63,942 nt of DNA, taken from Prochlorococcus marinus str. MIT 9107. Its GTDB lineage: Bacteria; Cyanobacteriota; Cyanobacteriia; PCC-6307; Cyanobiaceae. Under the pieces are notes generated by a model. The model saw nothing but the letters and a program-made list of their open reading frames with translations, did not search any database and was not told the DNA's origin. Of this stretch, positions 26,853-37,170 are shown in pieces. The DNA is taken from contig NZ_JNAI01000005.1 in the NCBI RefSeq assembly GCF_000759855.1, positions 1-63,942 on the forward strand, read 5' to 3'. The translations under genes and the position numbers were made by a program. Every line of letters begins with the position of its first letter. Position 1 is the stretch's first letter.

Positions 26853-27988
26853 TTAAAATCTTTTAATACTGCAATGAAATTCTTTAGCAGATTAAAATCT
26901 AAGTTTCTTCGTATTGTTATTCTGATTCTTGATTGCCCCGCTGGAACAGTTGGAGGTCTTATCGCAATTGCTAAAAACCCATTTTCTTCGAGATATTTTT
27001 GTAGATAAATTGCCTTCTCTTCTTGGCCAACAATAATTGATAAAATGTGAGAATCTCCCTGAACTGGAAAACTAAAATTTTTAATAATTACATCTTTCCA
27101 TAAATTCGCAGAAGATAACAAATCATTACCCCATTCTTTATTTTCTAAAATTTTTTTTAAACCTTCTAGCGCCCCAGCAGCTAAAGATGGCGCAAGTGCT
27201 GTTGTATACCTAAATGCACCACTTGTTTGGATAAGATATTCTCCAATTTCTGAATTGGAAGCTATGAAAGCTCCACCGCTTCCAAATGCTTTTCCAAAAG
27301 TTCCAGTAATCATAGTTATATCTGAACGACAATTAAAACTTAAACCCCTGCCTTCAGGGCCCAAGATCCCAATTGCATGAGCTTCGTCAACTAATAATTG
27401 AACACTATTTTTTTTGCAAATTTCCGTTATTTCTCTGAGCGGAGCAATTGATCCCTCCATACTATAAAGAGATTCAACAACAACTAAAATGGAATTTTTT
27501 GTGGGATTAGATTTAATAATTTTATCTTCTAAATCTTTTAAATTATTGTGTGAAAATCGAACCAGTTTTGCTTGAGCAGCTTTGACTCCAACCAATAAAG
27601 AGTTATGAATCAATTTATCTGCTATTACGATACTATTTCTGTTAGCTAAAGTCTGTATAGCGGCTATATTTGCTTGAAATCCGCTTGGGAAAAGTAATAC
27701 TTTCTCTTGATCAAGCCACTTGGCAAGTTCTGTTTCTAATAATTTATGTATTGGTCTTGAACCTGTAATAAATCTAGAGCTTCCTGAACCAATACCTTCT
27801 AACAAACTTATTTCGTAAGCAGCTTTTATTAAATCCTTGTCCCTACTTAATCCAAAATAATCATTACTGCATAGGTCTATAAGTTTTTTATTTTGCGAAT
27901 TCGAACTTACAAGTTCAAATGATTTTTTACCTAAAGAAAATGTTTTTAATTTACGGATTCTATTTTTTGGAATTTTTACTTTTTTCAT
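26849..27988 (-). CDS. bioF: 8-Amino-7-oxononanoate synthase
   Basis: BioF condenses pimeloyl-ACP with alanine to give KAPA. The 379-residue PLP enzyme has CSNDYFGLS (~40-48), GSGSSRFITGS (~67-77), the PLP-ring contact DEAHAIG (Asp201, His204) and the Schiff-base lysine Lys233 in TGTFGKAFGSGG. It is the first gene of the bio operon and overlaps bioK by 4 bp (ATGA). The 139-bp region upstream is shared with the divergent helicase gene. Confidence 0.96.
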   Translation of the reverse strand: MKKVKIPKNRIRKLKTFSLGKKSFELVSSNSQNKKLIDLCSNDYFGLSRDKDLIKAAYEISLLEGIGSGSSRFITGSRPIHKLLETELAKWLDQEKVLLFPSGFQANIAAIQTLANRNSIVIADKLIHNSLLVGVKAAQAKLVRFSHNNLKDLEDKIIKSNPTKNSILVVVESLYSMEGSIAPLREITEICKKNSVQLLVDEAHAIGILGPEGRGLSFNCRSDITMITGTFGKAFGSGGAFIASNSEIGEYLIQTSGAFRYTTALAPSLAAGALEGLKKILENKEWGNDLLSSANLWKDVIIKNFSFPVQGDSHILSIIVGQEEKAIYLQKYLEENGFLAIAIRPPTVPAGQSRIRITIRRNLDFNLLKNFIAVLKDFK

Positions 27989-28072
27989 TTTGGCAAAATA
28001 AAATATAGTGAATTTAATTAAAAAGATTTAGATTTAATATTAAAGTTTGCAAGGTATTTTTTGTTTATTAAT

Positions 28073-28084
28073 ATCTATATAGAT
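28073..28084 (+). promoter_or_regulatory. 12-bp palindrome between bioF and the helicase gene
   Basis: ATCTATATAGAT at 28073-28084 is a perfect palindrome in the divergent intergenic region, 85 bp before the bioF start and 44 bp before the helicase start. It may be an operator or simply a -10-like AT-rich palindrome. I see no BirA-type operator (TTGTAAACC-type half sites) in this gap. Confidence 0.3.
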
Positions 28085-28127
28085 CATATATTAAGAAGTT
28101 AACTCATCCTCTCTTCAATCACAATTA

Positions 28128-30854
28128 TTGCTTAATTTAGAGGAATATTTCCCCTTTCCGCTAGATGATTTCCAATTAGAAGCAATACGAGCTATTAATA
28201 GCGGAAATTCTGTTGTTTTAACGGCACCAACAGGTTCGGGTAAAACATTGATAGGTGAATTTGCTATATATAGAGGCTTATCTCATGACAGCAGAGTTTT
28301 TTATACAACACCTTTAAAAGCCCTATCAAACCAAAAGTTTAGAGATTTTGCTAATCAATATGGTGAGAATAAAGTTGGTCTTTTAACTGGAGATATAAGT
28401 ATAAATAGAGAAGCACCAATCTTAGTCATGACGACTGAGATTTTTAGGAACATGCTTTATGGCGAATTTGATGAATTTGATGATCCCTTAGAAAATTTAG
28501 AATCTGTGATTCTTGATGAATGTCATTATATGAATGACCCCCAAAGAGGCACAGTTTGGGAAGAAACTATAATCCATTGCCCTACTAGAACTCAAATAAT
28601 AGCTTTATCAGCAACAATAGCCAATGCGGATCAACTACAAAATTGGATAGAAAAAGTTCATGGCCCCACAGTACTTATTAATAGTTATAAGAGACCAGTT
28701 CCACTTGATTTTATTTTTTGTAGTGTTAAAGGCCTCCATCCACTTTTAAATAATAAGGGTAATGGAATTCATCCAAACTGTAAGATTTGGAGAGCTCCTA
28801 AAGGGCAGAAAATAAGAGGAAAAGTGGGAAGGATAATGCAACCAAAGTCTCCCTCAATAGGCTTTGTGATCTCGAAACTAGCTGAACGAAATATGCTGCC
28901 AGTTATTTATTTTATTTTTAGTAGAAGAGGATGTGACAATGCTATTGAGAATATAAAAGATTTAACTTTAGTAAGTTATTCAGAAGCAAGTATGATATCC
29001 CAAAAATTAGATGTTTATCTTAAAAATAATCAGGAAGTAATTAAAGATAAATCTCAATGCGAGGCATTAAAACGCGGGATTGCATCTCATCATGCTGGAT
29101 TATTGCCTGCATGGAAAGAATTGGTTGAGGAATTATTTCAGCAAGGTTTAATAAAAGTTGTTTTTGCAACTGAAACTCTTGCTGCAGGAATAAATATGCC
29201 CGCAAGAACAACTGTTATTTCTTCTTTATCAAAAAGGACAGAAGATGGCCATAGATTATTATTTAGCAGTGAATTTTTGCAAATGTCAGGAAGAGCTGGA
29301 AGAAGAGGGAAAGATACCCAGGGATATGTTGTTACATTACAAACAAGATTCGAAGGTGCTAAAGAAGCAAGTGCACTGGCTATTAGTAAACCAAATTCTT
29401 TAGAAAGTCAATTCACTCCTAGCTATGGAATGGTACTTAATCTTTTACAAAGTTATACTTTAGAGAAGTCTAAAGAATTAGTTCAAAGAAGTTTTGGCAG
29501 TTTTTTATATTTAGGTGAATCATCAGGTGAGAATATAATTCTTGAAAATTTAGATAAGGATTTAATTGAATTAAAAAAAATTACATCTAATGTTTCATGG
29601 AAAGATTTTGATGGATACGAAAAGTTAAAAAATCGTCTTAAAGAAGAGAGAAGACTCTTGAAAATTTTAGAAAAACAAGCAGCAGAAAAATTATCAGAAG
29701 AGATAACTAATGCACTCCCATATATTAAAGATGGAAGCTTAATTTCAATCAAAGCTCCTCAAATTAAAAGAAAAATTGTTCCAGGATTAATTTGTAAGAA
29801 AATATATGAGTCCCAAAAAATTAAGAGTTTATTGTGTTTGACAATTGATAATTTATTTATTCTTATAAAACCCTCATACATAGTAAGTATTTTTAATGAT
29901 TTGGATGCAATTGATGTCTTAGGAATTGAAGTGCCAAAGATGTATTTTTCTGGAGAGGTATTTAGGGGAGATGATTTGTCGCAGTGTTATGCGGATCGAA
30001 TTTTAGAAGTTTCTAAAAAAAATGATTTACAAACACCACAATATGATTTGACAAAGGAAGTTGTGGCACAACAGCAACAAATTAATAATTTAGAAGAAAC
30101 AGTTAATAATCATCCCGCACATAGATTTGGAGACTCCAAGAAATTAAAGAAATATAGAAAAAGAATTATTGATGTTGAAAAAGAAATAAATATTAGAAAA
30201 AAACTTCTTGCGGATAAAGAAAATCATAACTGGAGAACTTTTACCGATTTGATTAAAATTTTGAATCATTTTGGTTGTTTAAATGATTTGGAATTGACAG
30301 AAGTTGGACAAACAGTTGGTGCAATAAGAAGTGAAAATGAATTATGGATTGGTCTTGTTTTAGTTAGTGGTTATTTAGACGATTTAGATCCTCCTGAATT
30401 AGCTGCAATTATTCAAGCTATATGTGTTGATGTAAGGAGGCCTAATCTTTGGTGTAATTTCAAGCCTTCTTTAAAGGTAATAGATGTTTTTAATGAATTA
30501 GATGGTTTAAGAAAATTAGTCTCTTTTCAACAAAATAAGTTTCATATTGAAATTCCTATCTATTTAGAAACAGATTTGACTGGAATTATTTCTGAATGGG
30601 CAAGAGGAAAAAAATGGAAAGATTTGGTTTTTAATACTTCATTAGATGAAGGTGATGTAGTTAGGATTATTAGAAGATCAATTGATGTCCTTTCTCAAGT
30701 GCAATACTGTATTGGTGTTAGTAATAAATTAAAAAGCAAAGCAAAGCTAGCATTAAAAGCTATTAATCGTTTTCCTGTTTCTGAATCTAATGATCTTATA
30801 AAAGTCTCTGAAGATATTAATCCTGCAACAAAAAGAATTGACAATAATTCTTAA
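28128..30854 (+). CDS. SKI2/MTR4-like superfamily 2 RNA helicase
   Basis: The 908-residue product has the helicase core: Q-like region LDDFQLEAI, Walker A APTGSGKT (33-40), DECH box (130-133), SATIAN, and motif VI QMSGRAGRRG. The C-terminal part from ~730 carries a DSHCT-type domain (RSENELWIGLVLVSGYLDDLDPPELAAII), as in Ski2, Mtr4 and the plastid helicase ISE2. Such enzymes unwind RNA for processing or decay. The start is TTG at 28128. Homologues are common in cyanobacteria, but the RNA target is unknown. It converges on fumC with 10 bp between stops. Confidence 0.92.
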   Translation: MLNLEEYFPFPLDDFQLEAIRAINSGNSVVLTAPTGSGKTLIGEFAIYRGLSHDSRVFYTTPLKALSNQKFRDFANQYGENKVGLLTGDISINREAPILVMTTEIFRNMLYGEFDEFDDPLENLESVILDECHYMNDPQRGTVWEETIIHCPTRTQIIALSATIANADQLQNWIEKVHGPTVLINSYKRPVPLDFIFCSVKGLHPLLNNKGNGIHPNCKIWRAPKGQKIRGKVGRIMQPKSPSIGFVISKLAERNMLPVIYFIFSRRGCDNAIENIKDLTLVSYSEASMISQKLDVYLKNNQEVIKDKSQCEALKRGIASHHAGLLPAWKELVEELFQQGLIKVVFATETLAAGINMPARTTVISSLSKRTEDGHRLLFSSEFLQMSGRAGRRGKDTQGYVVTLQTRFEGAKEASALAISKPNSLESQFTPSYGMVLNLLQSYTLEKSKELVQRSFGSFLYLGESSGENIILENLDKDLIELKKITSNVSWKDFDGYEKLKNRLKEERRLLKILEKQAAEKLSEEITNALPYIKDGSLISIKAPQIKRKIVPGLICKKIYESQKIKSLLCLTIDNLFILIKPSYIVSIFNDLDAIDVLGIEVPKMYFSGEVFRGDDLSQCYADRILEVSKKNDLQTPQYDLTKEVVAQQQQINNLEETVNNHPAHRFGDSKKLKKYRKRIIDVEKEINIRKKLLADKENHNWRTFTDLIKILNHFGCLNDLELTEVGQTVGAIRSENELWIGLVLVSGYLDDLDPPELAAIIQAICVDVRRPNLWCNFKPSLKVIDVFNELDGLRKLVSFQQNKFHIEIPIYLETDLTGIISEWARGKKWKDLVFNTSLDEGDVVRIIRRSIDVLSQVQYCIGVSNKLKSKAKLALKAINRFPVSESNDLIKVSEDINPATKRIDNNS

Positions 30855-30864
30855 AATTTTTTAA

Positions 30865-32250
30865 TCAAATCATTGAATTGATATTCATTGCTTCATTAAA
30901 TTCATCTTCTTTTAAATAACCTAATTTAAGTGTTGCCTCTTTTAAATTTAATGATTCTTTGAAGGCAAGGTTTGCAATTTCAGCTGCTTTTTCATAACCA
31001 ACTTTTGGCACTATGGCTGTAACCAACATTAGTGAATTTTCTAAATTTAACTTCATTTTCTTTTGATTAGGTTCCATCCCATCAATTAATTTTATTCTGA
31101 AGTTTTCTATTACATTTTTAAGTAATTTTAAACTTGTGAGAATATTAAATCCAATAAGAGGCTTATATTCATTCATCTGTAAAGTGCCGCTAGAATTTGC
31201 CATTGAAACTGCATATTCAAGACCCATTATCTGAGTGCAAACCATTGATAAGGCTTCGCATTGAGTTGGATTAACTTTACCTGGCATGATAGAACTTCCA
31301 GGTTCATTTTGAGGAATAATTATTTCATATATTCCTGATCTTGGCCCAGAAGATAGAATTTTTATATCATTTGAAATTTTAAATAATGCACCTGCTAATA
31401 TTTTTATCTGACTCATTACTTGAGCTAGACGATCATGAGAGGCCATGATAGAAAAATTATTTTTTGATTTATAGAATATTAGATTAGTATCATCGGAAAT
31501 TGATTTTATAGACTCTTCACAAAATCCTTTAGGACAATTAATCCCTGTACCAACGGCAGTTCCTCCCAGAGGTAAGAAATACAATTCATTTAGACTCATA
31601 ATAATTGCATTCTCAGCATCTTTAAGTTGCTCTGACCATCCTGATATTTCTTGCCCAAAAGTAAGGGGAACTGCATCTTGAAAATGGGTTCTTCCTATCT
31701 TTATAAGTTCTTTCCATTTTTCACTTTTTTTATCAAGGATCTTAGTAAGTTCTCTGATCGTTGGAACTAAATTTTTGATTATTTCATTAACAACAGAGAT
31801 TTGAATAGCAGCAGGAAAAGTGTCATTAGTTGACTGAGATTTATTTACATCATCATTCGGATGAATTGGTTGATTACTACCAAGCTTTGAATTAGTTTTT
31901 AATGCTGCAATATTTGAAATTACCTCATTAACATTCATATTTGTTTGCGTGCCACTACCTGTTTGCCAAACCTTTAAGGGAAACTGTGAATCATGAAGTC
32001 CATCAAGTATTTCTTTACATGCCTCTACAATCAAATCTTTTTTTCTCTTATCTATTAAACCTAAATTGAAATTCGCAATTGAAGCAGCTTTTTTTATGAT
32101 GGTGAGTGAATAAATTAACTCAATTGGAATTAATTCTTCTCCAATAGAAAAATTTATTATCGATCTTTGCGTTTGAGCACCCCACAAAGCTTCTATAGGA
32201 ACCTCTATTGTTCCCATACTATCTTTTTCAATCCTAAAGTTTTTTGTCAT
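30865..32250 (-). CDS. fumC: Fumarate hydratase, class II
   Basis: FumC reversibly hydrates fumarate to malate. The 461-residue product has TGSGTQTNMNVNEV (~97-110), the QSTNDTFPAA active-site block and the superfamily signature GSSIMPGKVNP at ~318-328. ATG at 32250 gives MTKNFRIEKDSMG, the normal family start. A GTG at 32268 would add six residues without homology. Purine synthesis by PurB, encoded next upstream with a 49-bp gap, releases fumarate, so the neighbourhood makes metabolic sense. Confidence 0.96.
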   Translation of the reverse strand: MTKNFRIEKDSMGTIEVPIEALWGAQTQRSIINFSIGEELIPIELIYSLTIIKKAASIANFNLGLIDKRKKDLIVEACKEILDGLHDSQFPLKVWQTGSGTQTNMNVNEVISNIAALKTNSKLGSNQPIHPNDDVNKSQSTNDTFPAAIQISVVNEIIKNLVPTIRELTKILDKKSEKWKELIKIGRTHFQDAVPLTFGQEISGWSEQLKDAENAIIMSLNELYFLPLGGTAVGTGINCPKGFCEESIKSISDDTNLIFYKSKNNFSIMASHDRLAQVMSQIKILAGALFKISNDIKILSSGPRSGIYEIIIPQNEPGSSIMPGKVNPTQCEALSMVCTQIMGLEYAVSMANSSGTLQMNEYKPLIGFNILTSLKLLKNVIENFRIKLIDGMEPNQKKMKLNLENSLMLVTAIVPKVGYEKAAEIANLAFKESLNLKEATLKLGYLKEDEFNEAMNINSMI

Positions 32251-32299
32251 TAATTCCTCTGAAAACACTGGTTTAACTTAGATAAGGTTTTCAGTAATC

Positions 32300-33595
32300 C
32301 TATATACCTAACTTCTCCCATATTACACTTAAATTCTTGAGATGAATTGAAGGATTAAAACATTCTTCTAAGTCACTTTGATCAATAAAATCCATTATTT
32401 CATTATCTCTCTCTATATTTTGTTTGAAATTCCCATTCTGAGTATTCCAGGCCTGATGAGCATTTTTTTGTACTAAGCTATAAGCCTTTTCTCTAGATAA
32501 GCCCTTATCTACAAGCAAAAGTAAAACTTTCTGACTAAAGATTACACCACCATATATATTTAAATTTTTGAGCATATTTTCTGGATAAACTTCTAAATTG
32601 CTAACTATATCTTTCATTTCCCTGAGCATAAAATGCAAACAGATTGATACGTCAGGTAACATGATACGTTCATTTGAACTATGGCTGATATCTCTTTCGT
32701 GCCAAAGTGGAACATTTTCCAGTGCTGTTAAGACGTAACTCCTCAAAATTCTTGCTAAACCACTTACTCTTTCACTTCGAATAGGATTTCTTTTATGAGG
32801 CATGGCAGAACTTCCTTTTTGCCCTTTTGTAAAGCCCTCCTCAACTTCTAAAACGTCAGTTCTTTGTAAATTTCTTATTTCAGTTGCGAATCTATCTAAA
32901 GAAGCACCAACTAGTGCAATGGTTTGCACATATTCTGCATGTCTGTCTCTTGATATAACCTGCGTACTTGCTGTATCTGGTTTTAACCCAAGTAAATCAC
33001 AAGTAATTTGTTCTACCTTGGGATTCGTATTGGCGTAAGTTCCCATCGCACCACTTATTTGTCCAATTGCTACAGATTCTTTCAGGGTTAACAATCTTTT
33101 TTTGTTCCTTATTATTTCTGCTAACCATCCGGCAAGTTTAAAACCGAAGGAAATTGGCTCCCCATGAATTGCATGAGATCTGCCAATCATTAATGTATTT
33201 TTATGCTTCCTTGCTAATAATCTGATTTCATTTTCTAGGTTCTCAATTTCTTCTAATAACAATTTGCAAGAATCTTTTAACTGAAGAGATAAACCAGTAT
33301 CAAGGACATCACTACTGGTCATACCAATATGTATGTATCTTCCGGAGTCTCCTACAAATTCATTAACGCTTGTAAGAAATGCTATGACATCATGTTTCAC
33401 TTCTTTCTCTATTTCTGTAATTCTAGATTCATCAAACTTTGCATTTGAACGTATCTCTTTAATGGCATCCTCAGGAATTTTCCCTAGGGAAAAATTTGCT
33501 TCACATGCAGCTATTTCAACCTTAAGCCAACTTTGGAATTTTGCGCTTTCAGTCCAGATTTTTCCCATTTCGGGTAATGTGTAACGCTCGATCAC
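32300..33595 (-). CDS. purB: Adenylosuccinate lyase
   Basis: PurB cleaves SAICAR and adenylosuccinate in purine synthesis, releasing fumarate. The 431-residue product starts MIERYTLPEMGKIW, carries GMTSSDVLDT (~92-101), GRSHAIHGEP, and the signature GSSAMPHKRNP at ~261-271. It is the upstream partner of fumC on the minus strand. A 279-bp gap divides it from the divergent tlyA; there I see no RNA gene or convincing small ORF, only AT-rich DNA with a 12-codon open frame that looks accidental. Confidence 0.97.
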   Translation of the reverse strand: MIERYTLPEMGKIWTESAKFQSWLKVEIAACEANFSLGKIPEDAIKEIRSNAKFDESRITEIEKEVKHDVIAFLTSVNEFVGDSGRYIHIGMTSSDVLDTGLSLQLKDSCKLLLEEIENLENEIRLLARKHKNTLMIGRSHAIHGEPISFGFKLAGWLAEIIRNKKRLLTLKESVAIGQISGAMGTYANTNPKVEQITCDLLGLKPDTASTQVISRDRHAEYVQTIALVGASLDRFATEIRNLQRTDVLEVEEGFTKGQKGSSAMPHKRNPIRSERVSGLARILRSYVLTALENVPLWHERDISHSSNERIMLPDVSICLHFMLREMKDIVSNLEVYPENMLKNLNIYGGVIFSQKVLLLLVDKGLSREKAYSLVQKNAHQAWNTQNGNFKQNIERDNEIMDFIDQSDLEECFNPSIHLKNLSVIWEKLGI

Positions 33596-33874
33596 AATTT
33601 TTATTAATCATCAATTTAAACTTTATAACCAAAATCGAATTATTGCCCTATACCTTAAAGATGTACTAGCCATTGAACATATTTGCCTGATTATTATTTT
33701 CTTATGTAACATTTTTATGCCGATTAAATAAAGTTAAAATTTTAAAATGTTTGCATTTATTGCATTCGTTAATAATGGGTAATTTTTAAGTTCTAATTTA
33801 AAATAAGAAGGTATTAAAGAATTTGTATCTTAATCTTGTAGAAGTTGATTATTCAGTTTTTTTTTTATTAATTG

Positions 33875-34687
33875 ATGATTAAAAAAAGTAGATTAGACCT
33901 TTATCTTCTTAACAAAGGTTTATGTGAAACTCGTCAAAAAGCCCAAGGCTTAATTCTTGCTGGCAAGGTTAAAGATGTTAATGGAAAAGTATTAGATAAA
34001 CCTGGACAGCAAGTATTAATTGGATCTGAATTTTTTATTGAATCCGAACCTATGTTTGTATCAAGGGGTGGTGAAAAATTATTGGAGGCATTTAAAAGAC
34101 TTGAAATTAAAGTAAAAGATAAAATATGTATTGACGCAGGAATCTCTACTGGGGGATTTACTGATTGCTTATTGCAACAAGGCGTAAAATTAGTTTATGG
34201 GATAGATGTTGGTTATGGACAAACTGCTTGGAAGATTAGAAATAACCCAAAAGTCATACTTTTTGAAAGAACTAATATTCGAAATTTAAAGCCTAATGAT
34301 CTTTTATCTAGAAGTGATGAATTACCAAATTTTGTAGTTGCTGATTTGTCTTTTATTTCATTAAAATTAGTTTTTAAATCTATTAGTAATTTATTAGTAG
34401 GAGATTGTATCGAGGGAATATTTTTAATAAAACCCCAATTTGAAGTAGGTAAAGATAAAGTCAGCAAAGGTGGAGTTGTTCGCAATCCTAAATTCCACAT
34501 TGAGGCTATAGAGTCAGTTATAAATTCCGCGAAGAATTTTCAATGGAATATAAAAAATTTGATAGCCTCTCCTTTAGTAGGTCCTGCTGGAAATCATGAA
34601 TATCTGGCTTGGATGTGCTTCGGAAGAGAATCAAATCCAATGATTAATGGTGAATTTATACAAAATTTAGTGAATAAAACTCTTTGA
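33875..34687 (+). CDS. tlyA: TlyA-family rRNA methyltransferase / hemolysin-like protein
   Basis: TlyA proteins are 2'-O-methyltransferases of rRNA, historically called hemolysins. Residues ~1-60 form an S4 RNA-binding domain (RLDLYLLNKGLCETRQKAQGLILAG). The rest is an FtsJ-like SAM domain with DAGISTGGFTDCLLQQG (~87-103), DVGYGQ, and VADLSFIS (~151-158); basic residues fitting the K-D-K-E tetrad are present. ATG at 33875 is preferred over the TTG directly before it. It ends one base before the glnB stop on the other strand. Confidence 0.92.
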   Translation: MIKKSRLDLYLLNKGLCETRQKAQGLILAGKVKDVNGKVLDKPGQQVLIGSEFFIESEPMFVSRGGEKLLEAFKRLEIKVKDKICIDAGISTGGFTDCLLQQGVKLVYGIDVGYGQTAWKIRNNPKVILFERTNIRNLKPNDLLSRSDELPNFVVADLSFISLKLVFKSISNLLVGDCIEGIFLIKPQFEVGKDKVSKGGVVRNPKFHIEAIESVINSAKNFQWNIKNLIASPLVGPAGNHEYLAWMCFGRESNPMINGEFIQNLVNKTL

Positions 34688-34688
34688 A

Positions 34689-35051
<363 letters not shown>

Positions 35052-35297
35052 TTAATTGTTTTTTGGGAAAACATCCAGCATTGAAATATGAGAAAAACAT
35101 TGAATATTTAGGCCTGCACTCGATGCGTCTTCAATTAATAATTTGGAGCTTTCCTCAGAAATAATTACTTTACTATTTGATAATGCTTCCCACTTATCAT
35201 TCTCGAAGTGTGTTTGCAGCCATAACATTCCATTAGCACTCTTTGGTTGAAGAGATTTATTGAACTTGTTATCGATATTTATCAAACAAATGTCCAT
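35052..35297 (-). CDS. Small conserved-looking protein upstream of glnB, function unknown
   Basis: The 81-residue frame from ATG 35297 (MDICLINIDN) reads leftwards to 35052, 24 bp before glnB. A GTG at 35321 would add eight residues, but it lies so close to the candidate -10 element (~35326-35331) that it would have almost no leader. The product is soluble, with no obvious motif; middle part ANGMLWLQTHFENDKWEAL and a C-terminal GLNIQCFSHISMLDVF look like a folded alpha/beta domain. Its position suggests co-expression with PII. I do not recognise the family. Confidence 0.7.
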   Translation of the reverse strand: MDICLINIDNKFNKSLQPKSANGMLWLQTHFENDKWEALSNSKVIISEESSKLLIEDASSAGLNIQCFSHISMLDVFPKNN

Positions 35298-35324
35298 CAA
35301 TTTTATTTTAGAACTAAACACATA

Positions 35325-35364
35325 TAAACCTTTAAAATTACATTATGAATGTTACTGTTGATAC
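35325..35364 (-). promoter_or_regulatory. Possible NtcA-activated promoter for the small gene and glnB
   Basis: Read on the minus strand, GTATCAACAGTAAC (35364-35351) fits GTA-N8-AAC, one base from the NtcA consensus GTA-N8-TAC. Twenty-two bases later comes TTTATAT (about 35328-35322 region), a plausible -10 element, which is the usual arrangement for NtcA-activated promoters. This would drive the 81-residue gene and glnB. The one mismatch and loose -10 keep confidence modest. Confidence 0.45.
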
Positions 35365-35476
35365 AAAAACAATATTTAATGACTTTTGACTTAGTAAATT
35401 GTAATTCTTAAACTTGTTGGGATTTTTGCGAATTTTTTTCTTTTTATATATTTTAAGTAAATAAGTTCTTCTAAAA

Positions 35477-35887
35477 ATGAGTTCAGATAAATTAGATGAT
35501 TCGACACAAAGACCACTATATGGTGAAAGAATTATTGAAGAATCAAAAATAATTTGTTTCGATAATCCAAATAATAAAAGAATCTATGAAATTTCAATTC
35601 AGTTACCTGAATTCACATGCAAGTGCCCCTTTTCTGGGTATCCAGATTTTGCAAAACTAAATATTATTTATCAACCTAATTTGAGAGTCTATGAGTTGAA
35701 GTCTTTAAAACTGTATATTAATAATTTTAGAGATATGAAAATATCACACGAGGAAGTTGTTAACAGAATTATGGATGATTTAGTAAATGCAGCCTCACCG
35801 CACTGGATACATTTGAATGCTGCATTTAACCCTAGAGGAAATGTTTCTATGCAGTTAGATATTTTTAGTGGCCAGAAAAAAAATTAA
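35477..35887 (+). CDS. queF: NADPH-dependent 7-cyano-7-deazaguanine reductase QueF
   Basis: QueF reduces preQ0 to preQ1 in queuosine tRNA modification. The 136-residue product is the short, single-domain form. The catalytic Cys50 and Asp57 are visible in [11 protein letters not shown], and the QueF-specific hexapeptide ELKSLK at 73-78 precedes LYINNFRD. No other queuosine genes are nearby. Its stop overlaps the ccs1 stop on the other strand at TTAA 35884-35887. Confidence 0.95.
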   Translation: MSSDKLDDSTQRPLYGERIIEESKIICFDNPNNKRIYEISIQLPEFTCKCPFSGYPDFAKLNIIYQPNLRVYELKSLKLYINNFRDMKISHEEVVNRIMDDLVNAASPHWIHLNAAFNPRGNVSMQLDIFSGQKKN

Positions 35888-37170
35888 AAATTTTTTATTT
35901 CTTCAGATAACTTAAAAAATTCTTTTTTAAAACCCGATAGATTTTTATTGCTTAGACCTCCCATTGATAATATTTTTGATTCTTTATTTACCAGTATCCA
36001 TAATTGATTAGTTGGGATAAGACTTACTATTGTTCCAAAAATTATTAAGATGAAAGAAAAGTAAATAAATGGTATCGAAGGATCATTTTTAATAATTAAT
36101 CCACTGCTGGGTATTATTTTTTTTAGAGATAATTTTGATGAATTAACTTCCAAGGGATCTTCATTCAAATAGAGAAAATTCTCGGCAAAATTTTCAATAT
36201 TGGAAATTTTAAGTGGACCATTTTCATTATTTATGGTTAAAAGGTACTTTTTTTTAGTCTCCGAACCTAATTCAATTAAAACCCCCCAAACTTGACTGCC
36301 TATCTCAGGAATCTCTTTTAATTGTAATTGATAAAGGATATTATCTATTTCTAAAACTACATTCGATAAAGCCCAATCAGCTTGATAAATAGTTAATCCT
36401 TTAAATCTTATTGGATGATTGACTTTGGCAATTTTTATTTCATTTAAGTTTAAATCTTTAGAAAAAAAATCTAACTTTGAAATAAACTGCTTTGGAATTC
36501 CATCACTTTCTCTTTGTATTGAAAAATCTATTAATCTGAGATTGGCTTTTGAGTTTGTCCCCTCATTAATAAGATTCAAGCTTTCTCCAGGCAATAAATA
36601 TTGTTCTTTTGAGTGACTTGTAAAACTCCCATATGCTGAACCTACAAGTAAGACTATTAATCCAATATGTACAATTAAAGGACCAATTTTTCCAATTAAA
36701 CCTCTCCTTGCAGATATATGACTTTTAAATTTGTATGTTTTCCATCCTTTTTTTTTAAGTAATAAATCAGCTTTTGATATGTGGTCTTTCTCTTCATTGA
36801 TTTGGTGACTCGAAATTAATTGTAGTTTGCTAATTTTTTTTTCGGTCTTGTATTCAATCCATTTTAATGAAGCTTTTAAGGAAGGAATCTGCCTCCTGAA
36901 ACTACAAGCTGCGAGAGAAATGCAAAGAAGAATTAATGCAAATAAAAACCAAAAGCTTGTATATATATGATCCAATTGAAGTCTTAAGACTTTTTCTCCA
37001 TTTAAAAATCCAAAAATTGGAGCATCATCGAAGATATCAATATAGAATTTATTATTGTTACCTTGAGGTATGAAAGTTCCTATACCACTTGAAATGGCTA
37101 TGAAGATTATCAATGATATGGCGAATCTCAAACTTGATATTTTTAAAATTAGATTCTTAAAAATAATCAT
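35884..37170 (-). CDS. ccs1: Cytochrome c biogenesis protein Ccs1 (ResB family)
   Basis: Ccs1 with CcsA forms the system II machinery that delivers haem to apocytochromes c on the lumenal side of the thylakoid. The 428-residue product has hydrophobic spans at ~14-30, ~68-90, ~160-182 and ~368-390 with a large lumenal loop between the third and fourth, matching ResB topology. Motifs such as [25 protein letters not shown] and [19 protein letters not shown] fit the family. It directly follows ccdA, which reduces apocytochrome cysteines, so the pair forms a functional unit. CcsA is not in this window. Confidence 0.94.
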   Translation of the reverse strand: MIIFKNLILKISSLRFAISLIIFIAISSGIGTFIPQGNNNKFYIDIFDDAPIFGFLNGEKVLRLQLDHIYTSFWFLFALILLCISLAACSFRRQIPSLKASLKWIEYKTEKKISKLQLISSHQINEEKDHISKADLLLKKKGWKTYKFKSHISARRGLIGKIGPLIVHIGLIVLLVGSAYGSFTSHSKEQYLLPGESLNLINEGTNSKANLRLIDFSIQRESDGIPKQFISKLDFFSKDLNLNEIKIAKVNHPIRFKGLTIYQADWALSNVVLEIDNILYQLQLKEIPEIGSQVWGVLIELGSETKKKYLLTINNENGPLKISNIENFAENFLYLNEDPLEVNSSKLSLKKIIPSSGLIIKNDPSIPFIYFSFILIIFGTIVSLIPTNQLWILVNKESKILSMGGLSNKNLSGFKKEFFKLSEEIKNF

